A stretch of 17,103 bases of DNA, from assembly GCA_035455265.1 (NCBI GenBank), contig DATIFK010000122.1, positions 1 through 17,103 on the forward strand. The letters run 5' to 3'. This document shows positions 1 through 5,841 of this stretch, one piece after another (positions within the stretch are counted from its first letter, which is position 1; each line of letters begins with the position of its first letter). The notes under the pieces are model-generated. The model searched no databases. It saw only the letters and a list, made by a program, of their open reading frames with translations, and was not told where the DNA came from. Position numbers and translations under genes: made by a program. The stretch is from MGOM01 sp035455265. GTDB lineage: Bacteria; Chloroflexota; Anaerolineae; Anaerolineales; E44-bin32.

Positions 1-28
1 CGCCCCCCCCTTCTCCTATGTGTCAATT

Positions 29-67
29 CCCCTCTCCCGCACAGCGGGAGAGGGGCTTGGGGTGAGG
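29..67. repeat. Dispersed palindromic repeat, copy 1 (hairpin plus G-rich tail)
   Basis: A perfect 12 bp stem (29-40 with 44-55, loop ACA) is followed by a tail reading CTTGGGGTGAGGGC. It ends about eight bases before the stop codon of the minus-strand GTPase gene, so it lies in that operon's 3' region. There is no T-run after the stem on the minus strand, so a textbook intrinsic terminator is not supported, although the stem could still stabilise or end the transcript. The same hairpin-plus-tail plan recurs at 1698-1738. Bases 1-28 show nothing recognisable. Confidence 0.75.
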
Positions 68-74
68 GCGTCCC

Positions 75-608
75 CTACTTCCCCTTCATTTCTTCCAGAA
101 TGCTGTACAGCAGCTCGAGCAGCACCTTCTTGACGGTCTCCTTGTCGGCGGCGACGCACGGCAGCATCTTGACCTTGCTGTCGAGCTTGAGGGCGATGCG
201 CAGATCTTCGACGCTCCAGGCGTCTTCTTTGTCCTGCTTGTTAGCGGCGACGACGTACGGCGTCGGGGCGTAGGCGCGGAAGGTCTGCAGGATGCCCTTG
301 GCCTCGCGGAACGTCTCGGGCCTGGACGAGTCGACCATGACGATGAAGCCGAGCATTCCCTCCGACAGGATCTCCCACATGAAGTCGAAGCGCTTCTGCC
401 CCGGCGTACCGAACAGATACAGCACCAGGTCGTCGTCCACCGTGATGCGTCCGAAGTCCATCGCGACGGTGGTCGTCTCCTTGACGCGCTCGGCTTCGCT
501 GCTGATCTTGCGCTCGGTGGAGACGACGTCGATCTCGCTCACGGATTGGATGAACTGGGTCTTGCCTGCATTGAACGGTCCGGTGACCACCATCTTGACG
601 GTTTGCAT
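75..608 (-). CDS. Small Ras/MglA-like GTPase
   Basis: This 177-residue protein is a single small GTPase domain, a cytoplasmic molecular switch. The P-loop GPFNAGKT (residues 10-17) binds phosphates, TTT at 45-47 lies in switch I, and NKQD (123-126) is the guanine-specificity motif. The G3 motif reads LFGTPGQ (65-71), so glycine replaces the usual aspartate of DxxGQ; this variant is typical of MglA-like and conservon-type bacterial GTPases and does not imply inactivity. The ATG at 608 is chosen because GAGG lies a few bases upstream and the P-loop begins ten residues in; a longer open frame upstream only overlaps the preceding gene. The gene starts 11 bp after the DUF4388 gene, and the two very likely share an mRNA and a pathway. 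The effector, GAP and exchange factor are not visible here. Confidence 0.9.
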   Translation of the reverse strand: MQTVKMVVTGPFNAGKTQFIQSVSEIDVVSTERKISSEAERVKETTTVAMDFGRITVDDDLVLYLFGTPGQKRFDFMWEILSEGMLGFIVMVDSSRPETFREAKGILQTFRAYAPTPYVVAANKQDKEDAWSVEDLRIALKLDSKVKMLPCVAADKETVKKVLLELLYSILEEMKGK

Positions 609-619
609 GGCGACCTCAG

Positions 620-1435
620 CTACATCGTCCGGATGCGCTTGATCAAGCGCTCCACCAGGGACGTCTGCTGGCGTTTGTCGACGGGCGGGAGCTGGCGCGC
701 CTGGGGCGGCAAGGGCATGCCTTCCGGCCGGACGACCTCGACCAGGCCGGCCTGCAGCAGGCCGTACACGATGCGGCGGATCTCCATGTCGCTCATTTTG
801 TTCGCCCGGCCGATCTGACGGATGGTGTTCTTCGGATTGATGTACGAAACGACCTTCCACTCCTGCACGTTGAGGTTGACGTCGCGAATGTTGGCCCCCG
901 GCCGTTCGACGAAGGTCAGGGCCATGTCGAGGTTGGGCAGCTCCTCCTGGAGCTGCTCGGCCTCCTCCACGCGCCGCGAGCCTTCCATGATGATGTTTTC
1001 CAAATCGAGGCGCAGGGTGATGCGGTCTTCCGGAGGCAGGACGTCGTTATCGAAGCGAAAGTAGCCTTCGGCCCAGGCGAACAGACGGAAGACGATGTCG
1101 AGGACGTACTGGCGGATGCCGGCCAGGATGTCCTGCTGCGTGAGATAGCCGGCGTTGATCAGGAGCAGGCCAAGCTCCATGTCGTTCTTGTCACCGGCAT
1201 TGGTGCGAATGAGCTGGAGCTGCTTGGCGCTCAGGCGGCCGATGCGAGACAGCACGCCGCTGAGCGAGCCGTCCTCGCTGCCGAGCTGGGCGTAGATGAG
1301 CTTGCCTTCGCGGAAAGAAACCCAGGCCGCCTCGGTGGGGCCTTCGATGGTCAACGTACCCGTCTTGCGGGCCAGGTTGATCAGGTTGAAGAGCTGCGTG
1401 ACGTTGAAGTCACGCAGGTTTCCCTTGACAGCCAT
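620..1435 (-). CDS. DUF4388 (PatA-N-like) domain protein, putative GTPase partner
   Basis: The 271-residue protein opens with a DUF4388-type domain (about residues 1-155), recognisable from the start GNLRDFNVTQLFNLINLA and the segment TGTLTI...SFREGKLIYAQ. It continues with a region resembling a winged helix (about 200-236, from EWKVVSYI to LLQAGLVEV) and a basic, proline-rich tail. No enzyme motif or membrane segment is seen. DUF4388 proteins commonly occur beside MglA-like GTPases or response regulators and are thought to act as signalling adaptors; the neighbouring GTPase supports that here. The ATG at 1435 has GGAAAGG four bases upstream and begins right at the conserved domain. A 5'-extended reading from 1504 would run through the promoter and is not preferred. 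Biochemical function is unknown. Confidence 0.85.
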   Translation of the reverse strand: MAVKGNLRDFNVTQLFNLINLARKTGTLTIEGPTEAAWVSFREGKLIYAQLGSEDGSLSGVLSRIGRLSAKQLQLIRTNAGDKNDMELGLLLINAGYLTQQDILAGIRQYVLDIVFRLFAWAEGYFRFDNDVLPPEDRITLRLDLENIIMEGSRRVEEAEQLQEELPNLDMALTFVERPGANIRDVNLNVQEWKVVSYINPKNTIRQIGRANKMSDMEIRRIVYGLLQAGLVEVVRPEGMPLPPQARQLPPVDKRQQTSLVERLIKRIRTM

Positions 1436-1475
1436 GCGGCCTTTCCACCCGGTCCCGCGGTCCCGAGGTGGCGGG

Positions 1476-1504
1476 ATTATACCTGCGGCCTCGCGCGCCC
1501 GCAA
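1476..1504 (-). promoter_or_regulatory. Sigma-70-type promoter of the DUF4388-GTPase operon
   Basis: On the minus strand a perfect TATAAT (1476-1481) is preceded, after 17 bp, by TTGCGG (1499-1504), a weak -35 element. Transcription would start near 1469 and give a leader of about 34 nt carrying the GGAAAGG ribosome-binding site. Confidence 0.6.
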
Positions 1505-1530
1505 ACCGCGGCTCAGCGGCGACGATTCAT

Positions 1531-1566
1531 GGCCCTCCGGGGATCGCGCTTCGCATGCCGGAGGGC
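1531..1566. repeat. Hairpin carrying an 18 bp repeat unit
   Basis: A 9 bp stem (1532-1540 with 1558-1566) encloses a loop. Bases 1539-1556 read GGGGATCGCGCTTCGCAT and recur identically at 2235-2252 inside a UPF0316 gene. The shared unit suggests a dispersed repeat family rather than a gene-specific terminator. Confidence 0.65.
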
Positions 1567-1610
1567 ACTTGAAGCGGGGCTCGCATCCATCGTTCCGTTG
1601 GGCGAGAAGA

Positions 1611-1630
1611 GCGCGGGCTAGGGCCCGCGC
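1611..1630. repeat. 8 bp perfect hairpin
   Basis: GCGCGGGC (1611-1618) pairs with GCCCGCGC (1623-1630) around a TAGG loop. No T-run follows on either strand. It is probably another dispersed intergenic palindrome. Confidence 0.55.
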
Positions 1631-1697
1631 CTAACGCGCCTACGATGAGACCTGGAATCTGATTCGCGGCCGCGAGGCGTCAAGAGGACTATCCCCG

Positions 1698-1738
1698 CCC
1701 CTCCCCCGGATTCGGGGGAGGGGGTTGGGGGTGGGGGC
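1698..1738. repeat. Dispersed palindromic repeat, copy 2 (hairpin plus G-rich tail)
   Basis: A perfect 11 bp stem (1698-1708 with 1713-1723, loop GATT) is followed by a tail GTTGGGGGTGGGGGC. Its organisation, orientation and distance to a minus-strand stop codon (about eight bases from the UPF0316 stop at 1746-1748) match the copy at 29-67. It may end or protect the glgP operon transcript, but no T-run follows. Confidence 0.7.
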
Positions 1739-1745
1739 TTGCGCC

Positions 1746-2345
1746 CTACACCCTCCACCCACCTCTCAGCTGGACCACATTCTCCGCGGTCACCTGGCAG
1801 GCGGGATCGACGCTCTGCAGATGGCGCCGCACCACGTCCACGTGTCGGCGCGGGACATAGCTCAGGACGAGGGCGCCCGCCTCACCGCCGGTCTGGTGCG
1901 CCCCCAGTTCCGTGGCGCCGTATCCCTCGCGGCGGAGCGCATCCGCCAGCGCCGTACCCTGCTCGTGGCTTCGCACACGCAGCAGGGTGTGCCCGGGCCC
2001 GAACCGCTCCTCGATCGCCATTCCGACCAGGCTGCCGGTGGCATACCCCCCGGCGTAGGCCAACAGGCGCCACGGGTCTGCCAGCCCCTCGAACACGTAC
2101 ACGGTCGAAACGACGAAGGTCAACGAAGCGGCAAACCCGAGCACCCAGGAGGCCGCCAGGCGTCCGCGCACGACGGCAAGGGTGCGCAGGGTGTCGAGGG
2201 TCATGTTGAGAGTGCGCAACAGCAAGATCGCCCAGGGGATCGCGCTTCGCATCCCGTCGGGGATCAGCGCCGGGGCGAGAGGCGAGAAGGTCGCCGCCCG
2301 AACGGCGGCCAGCGCGGAGGAGACGAACGCCGACAGGTCGTGCAT
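1746..2345 (-). CDS. UPF0316 membrane protein (DUF5698 + DUF2179), paralog B
   Basis: As called, 199 residues. Three hydrophobic segments (about residues 36-56, 62-84 and 92-110) form the DUF5698 part, including the family-like stretch LLLRTLNMTLDTLRTL and WVLGFAASL. A soluble DUF2179 domain follows (about 118-190). It is clearly paralogous to the gene directly upstream: both share the R..(D/N)M(S/T)LDTLR and L(A/G)YA(A/G)G(F/Y)A(S/T)G patterns. The start at 2345 has GAGG four bases upstream and lies 6 bp after the previous stop. An alternative start, Met32 at 2252, would give a 168-residue protein closer to the paralog's 174 and lies inside a repeat unit. Family function is unknown. Confidence 0.8.
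   Translation of the reverse strand: MHDLSAFVSSALAAVRAATFSPLAPALIPDGMRSAIPWAILLLRTLNMTLDTLRTLAVVRGRLAASWVLGFAASLTFVVSTVYVFEGLADPWRLLAYAGGYATGSLVGMAIEERFGPGHTLLRVRSHEQGTALADALRREGYGATELGAHQTGGEAGALVLSYVPRRHVDVVRRHLQSVDPACQVTAENVVQLRGGWRV
2235..2252. repeat. 18 bp repeat unit inside a coding region
   Basis: GGGGATCGCGCTTCGCAT here is identical to 1539-1556. Read on the minus strand it encodes exactly Met32-Pro37 of the UPF0316 paralog B. With the next bases it forms GGGAT/ATCCC ends (2236-2240 with 2251-2255), so it is also part of a small imperfect palindrome. Confidence 0.7.
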
Positions 2346-2351
2346 GGGGCC

Positions 2352-2876
2352 TCAGGAGCGCCAGTGGCCGCGGCCGAGCGGCCGGATCTCTTCGACCGTG
2401 ACGAACGCCGCCGGGTCGAGGGAAGTGATCAGGCGCAGCAGCGGGTCGATTTCGCGCCGCCGCACACTGGTGGACAGGACGGAGACGGCCCCGTCGCGGC
2501 CGCGGCCGGTCAGTTCGGTCACGGCGTGGCCGGCCTGGCGCAGGGCCTGCGCCACGGCGGGCCCCTGTTGGGTCGAGATGACGCGCACGTGCCCATGCCC
2601 CAGCGCCAGCCGGTCCTCGATGAGCATACCCAGCAGCGTGCCGCTGGCGAAGCCGGCGGCGTAGCCCAGGACGTTCCACGGATTGTCGAGGTGGGCGAGA
2701 ACCACCGTGATGGCCGTCACCCAGATCAACGACTGGCTGAAGCCGAGGAACCACACCGCGGCACGGCGGCCGCGCACGACGAAGAGCACCCGCAGCGTGT
2801 CGAGGCTCATGTCGACGACGCGCAGCAGGAAGATGACGAGCGGAAGCCAGGCCGGGTTGATCAGGTCAAGGGACAT
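2352..2876 (-). CDS. UPF0316 membrane protein (DUF5698 + DUF2179), paralog A
   Basis: This 174-residue protein has the usual UPF0316 size and plan. Three transmembrane segments (about 9-32, 38-60 and 66-84) form the DUF5698 region, and a cytoplasmic DUF2179-like domain covers about 95-165. It probably sits in the inner membrane. Its ATG lies 5 bp after the glgP stop, and GGAAG about ten bases upstream falls in the end of glgP, so translation is probably coupled to the phosphorylase. A second UPF0316 gene follows after 6 bp; the two may form a heteromer, which is inference. No catalytic residues are recognised, and transport, sensing or structural roles all remain open. Confidence 0.85.
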   Translation of the reverse strand: MSLDLINPAWLPLVIFLLRVVDMSLDTLRVLFVVRGRRAAVWFLGFSQSLIWVTAITVVLAHLDNPWNVLGYAAGFASGTLLGMLIEDRLALGHGHVRVISTQQGPAVAQALRQAGHAVTELTGRGRDGAVSVLSTSVRRREIDPLLRLITSLDPAAFVTVEEIRPLGRGHWRS

Positions 2877-2881
2877 CGGCG

Positions 2882-5044
2882 TCAGGCTTCCTGCGGAACA
2901 AGCTGCGCCGGGTGGTACATGAGTCGAATGTAGTCCTTGACCATGCGGCGCATGCTGAAGGCGGGCGCCAACGTACGGATCGATTCCTTGACCATGCGGA
3001 GCCACTCGCCCGGCAGGTCATCGGCCGACCGCTCGACGTAGTACAGCGGCACAATCTCGTTCTCCAGCAGATCGTAGAGGGCGGCGGCATCGGCGTCGTC
3101 CTGGCTGTCGCCGTCGACGGAATCGATGTCCTCGCCGATCGCCCAACCGTTGTGACCGTTGTAGCCTTCGCGCCACCAACCATCCAGGATGGACAAGTTG
3201 AGAGCGCCGTTGAGGCCCGCCTTCTGCCCCGACGTCCCGGAGGCTTCGTTCGGGCGGCGTGGCGTGTTCAGCCACACGTCGACGCCCTGGACCAGATGGC
3301 GGGCGATGTCGATGTCGTAGTCCTCGAGGAAGGCCAAGCGGCCCCCGGCATCAGCGCTCCGAACGTGGTTGTAGACCTCCTGGATCAGGCGCTTGCCCGG
3401 ATCGTCGGCGGGATGGGCCTTGCCGGCAAAGATCACCTGCAGCGGATAACGCGGGTGCTGGATCAGGCGCAGGACCCGCTCCATATCGCGAAAGAACAGG
3501 CCGGCGCGCTTGTAGGTGGCGAAACGGCGTGCGAAACCGATCGTCAACGCATCCGGATCGAGCAGCACCCCGGCGGCGAGGATCTGGGATGGGTGGGCGC
3601 CGCGCGACTGCCACTGCCGGCGCGCTCTCTCGCGGACCACGGCGATCAATCTTCGCTTGAGCTGCTTGCGCACGAACCAAAGCTCTTCGTCCGGGATGGC
3701 CTCGACGGCGCGCCACATATCGGGCTCGTCGACGCGCTCTTCCCAATCGCGCGGCAAGTAGCGGTCGAACAAGAGCTTCATATCGTGCGCCAGCCAGGCC
3801 CCGGTGTGGATGCCGTTGGTGATGTGCTGGATCGGGACCTCTTCCACCGGCCGGTCCGGCCACAGGAACGACCACATCCGCTGCGCCACCCGGCCGTGCA
3901 GCTCCGACACGCCGTTGAGGCGCTCGGACATGTGGATGGCCAGGATCGCCATGTTGAACGTCTCGGCCCAGGGCTCGCGATGGCGCGCCAGGTCGATGAA
4001 CGCCTCCCGCTCCAGGCCAAGCTCCGGCCAGAAGGACGAGAAGTACTTGTCGATCAGCCATAGCGGGAAGGCATCGTGCCCCGCGGCCACCGGGGTATGC
4101 GTGGTGAAGATCGTGCTGCGCCGGACGCGCTCCCGGGCGGACTCGAAGGTGTGCCCGGCGGCAACGAGCTCGCGCAGTCGCTCGAGCGACTGGAAGGCGG
4201 AATGCCCTTCGTTCATGTGCCAGACGGACGGGTTGTAGCCGACGGCCCGCAGGGCGCGGACCCCTCCCAGGCCCAGCAGGATCTCCTGCGCCAGGCGCAG
4301 CTCCATGTCGCTCGTGTACAGGCGGGTCGCCAGGTCGCGGTCGATCGGCTCGTTCTCCTCGATGTTGCTGTCGAGCAGGAACAGGGGTACGCGGCCGACT
4401 TGAATGCGCCACAGGCGGGCCTGAACGTGGCGGCCGGGCAGATCGACGCCGACGGTAAGGGGCGCGCCTTCCTGATCGACCACCGGGTGAACGGGCAGGT
4501 CGTTGAAGTCCAGCGAACTGTAGAGCGATTCCTGCCAGCCGTCTTCGCTGATGCGTTGCTCGAAGTAGCCTTGGGTGTATAGGAACCCGATCGCCACCAT
4601 CGGCATCCCGAGGTCGCTGGCCTCTTTGAGGTGGTCGCCGGACAGGATGCCCAGGCCGCCGGCGTAGATGGGCAGCGATTCATGCAGGCCGAACTCGGTC
4701 GAGAAGTAGCCGATGGGGCTCTTCATCCGCTCGCCGTGCTGACGCGGGTACCAGGCCCGATCGCCGCCCTGCATGTAGGCCTCGAAGGCGCGGACGACGT
4801 CGTCGTAGCGATTCAGATACGCCAGGTCGCGCGTGGCGGCGGTCAGGGCCGGTCGGGGGACCTTGCGCAGGAACGTGACCGGGTTGTGAACCACCTCTTC
4901 CCACGTCTCCGGATCGATGCGCCGGAAGACCCATTCCGCGTCGCGGTTCCACGTCCACCACAAGTTGTACGCGAGGTCGGACAGGCGGCGCAGCCGCTGG
5001 GGCAGGTTGAAGGGTGTCGGCGTCAGTGAGTTGAACTCGGACAT
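2882..5044 (-). CDS. glgP: Alpha-glucan (glycogen) phosphorylase, DUF3417 type
   Basis: The 720-residue enzyme phosphorolyses alpha-1,4-glucans to glucose 1-phosphate in the cytoplasm (GT35 family, PLP cofactor). An N-terminal DUF3417 region (about residues 10-115, with LAYNLWWTWNRDAEW) places it in the shorter bacterial/archaeal phosphorylase subfamily. Further motifs are STEFGLHESLPIYAGGLG (about 115-135), HMNEGHSAF (276-284), TTHTPVAAGHD, FARRFATYKR (504-513) and NEASGTSGQKAGLNG with the predicted PLP lysine at about 608. The ATG at 5044 is adopted because it begins just before the conserved domain, but it lacks a Shine-Dalgarno. A GTG at 5077 with GGAAGG about four bases upstream would add 11 residues and is a real alternative. 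It heads an operon with two UPF0316 genes and is divergent from lutA. Confidence 0.93.
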   Translation of the reverse strand: MSEFNSLTPTPFNLPQRLRRLSDLAYNLWWTWNRDAEWVFRRIDPETWEEVVHNPVTFLRKVPRPALTAATRDLAYLNRYDDVVRAFEAYMQGGDRAWYPRQHGERMKSPIGYFSTEFGLHESLPIYAGGLGILSGDHLKEASDLGMPMVAIGFLYTQGYFEQRISEDGWQESLYSSLDFNDLPVHPVVDQEGAPLTVGVDLPGRHVQARLWRIQVGRVPLFLLDSNIEENEPIDRDLATRLYTSDMELRLAQEILLGLGGVRALRAVGYNPSVWHMNEGHSAFQSLERLRELVAAGHTFESARERVRRSTIFTTHTPVAAGHDAFPLWLIDKYFSSFWPELGLEREAFIDLARHREPWAETFNMAILAIHMSERLNGVSELHGRVAQRMWSFLWPDRPVEEVPIQHITNGIHTGAWLAHDMKLLFDRYLPRDWEERVDEPDMWRAVEAIPDEELWFVRKQLKRRLIAVVRERARRQWQSRGAHPSQILAAGVLLDPDALTIGFARRFATYKRAGLFFRDMERVLRLIQHPRYPLQVIFAGKAHPADDPGKRLIQEVYNHVRSADAGGRLAFLEDYDIDIARHLVQGVDVWLNTPRRPNEASGTSGQKAGLNGALNLSILDGWWREGYNGHNGWAIGEDIDSVDGDSQDDADAAALYDLLENEIVPLYYVERSADDLPGEWLRMVKESIRTLAPAFSMRRMVKDYIRLMYHPAQLVPQEA

Positions 5045-5116
5045 GAGGAGTTGCAGGCGGGCGGGGTATCTTACCACGCCGCCTTCCGGAGATGGACGGA
5101 GGCATAATCAAGGCGC
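5045..5116. promoter_or_regulatory. Divergent glgP/lutA promoter region
   Basis: These 72 bp must drive both directions. On the minus strand TAAGAT (5068-5073) is a candidate -10 for glgP, with a start point about 17 nt before the ATG at 5044; if the GTG at 5077 is the real start, the promoter lies further upstream. On the plus strand CATAAT (5103-5108) ends eight bases before the lutA ATG, which would give a leaderless or nearly leaderless mRNA. No good -35 box is visible for either. Confidence 0.4.
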
Positions 5117-5839
5117 ATGCCGGACGCCCACCTGTTCGTGACCTGTCTGATCGACGCGCTGTTCCCCGAGATCGGCGAGAGCGTCGTGCGCGTGCTTCGC
5201 CGCGCCGGAGTTGATGTCCGTTTTGCCGCGGACCCGGTCTGCTGCGGGCAGCCCGCCTTCAACGCAGGCTTTCGAAACGAAGCGCTGGCGATGGCGCGAC
5301 GGGCTGTGGCCGCCTTCGAGGCGCTGCCGGGCGATATCGTCATTCCGTCCGGGTCCTGCACGGCGATGATCTGCCATCGCTATCCCGAGCTGCTGGCCGA
5401 TGACCCCGAGTGGCTGGAACGGTCGCGGGGGGTGGCGGCCCGCGTCTGGGAGTTCAGCCAGTATCTTGTCGATCGCCTGGGCTATCGCCCGCCGCACCTG
5501 GCGTCGCCGCCAGGCCGGCTGGCCTACCATGCCTCCTGCCACTTGCTGCGCGAGCTCGGGATCGACCGGCAGCCGCGCATGCTGTTGGATGGCCTCGGGA
5601 GCGACACGCTCGCGCTCGAGCCGGACTGCTGCGGATTCGGCGGCGCGTTCGCCGTCGACCAGATGGAGATCTCGGAAGCGATGTTGGACCATCGACTGGC
5701 CCAGATCCGCGAGTCGGGTGCGGACGTGGTCGTCGCCTCCGACGTCGGTTGCCTCATGCACATCCAGGGCGCGTTGCGGCGGGCGGGGTCCTCGATCCGA
5801 TGCCGGCACATCGCTCAGGTTCTGGACGGCCGGGTTTGA
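5117..5839 (+). CDS. lutA: LutA-like iron-sulfur subunit of L-lactate oxidation complex
   Basis: This 240-residue protein carries two CCG (heterodisulfide reductase-like) cysteine domains. The first has C10, VCCG with C42/C43 and SC at C81; the second has C141, DCCG with C171/C172 and C212. These are expected to bind iron-sulfur or zinc centres and pass electrons from lactate oxidation. Length and motif order match LutA/YkgE. The fused LutB-LutC gene starts two bases after its stop, which confirms the pathway (lactate to pyruvate, independent of flavin LldD). The ATG at 5117 has only AAGG three bases upstream and a more distant GGAGG; the nearby CATAAT suggests leaderless initiation instead. 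A related CCG-domain electron carrier is possible in principle, but the LutBC neighbour makes this unlikely. Confidence 0.92.
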   Translation: MPDAHLFVTCLIDALFPEIGESVVRVLRRAGVDVRFAADPVCCGQPAFNAGFRNEALAMARRAVAAFEALPGDIVIPSGSCTAMICHRYPELLADDPEWLERSRGVAARVWEFSQYLVDRLGYRPPHLASPPGRLAYHASCHLLRELGIDRQPRMLLDGLGSDTLALEPDCCGFGGAFAVDQMEISEAMLDHRLAQIRESGADVVVASDVGCLMHIQGALRRAGSSIRCRHIAQVLDGRV

Positions 5840-5841
5840 AG

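Larger units (their letters stand above)
1436..1745. other. Intergenic region of 310 bp with promoter and three hairpin repeats
   Basis: No convincing gene is seen. The right side of the DUF4388 gene carries its promoter (1476-1504). The rest holds three inverted repeats (1531-1566, 1611-1630, 1698-1723), listed separately. The space lies between the 5' end of one minus-strand operon and the 3' end of the next, which suits repeat accumulation. Confidence 0.6.

Noticed and set aside
65..70. T-less stem at the GTPase 3' end as an intrinsic terminator
   Set aside because: The stem is strong but no U-run would follow it in the transcript, so it is reported as a repeat, not a terminator.
1725..2933. 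Long plus-strand open frame (about 400 codons)
   Set aside because: It is antisense to both UPF0316 genes, has a glutamine/arginine/glycine-rich composition without any domain, and is a by-product of high GC.
2912..4063. Plus-strand open frame antisense to glgP
   Set aside because: No motif or ribosome site, and glgP on the other strand carries all expected conserved motifs.
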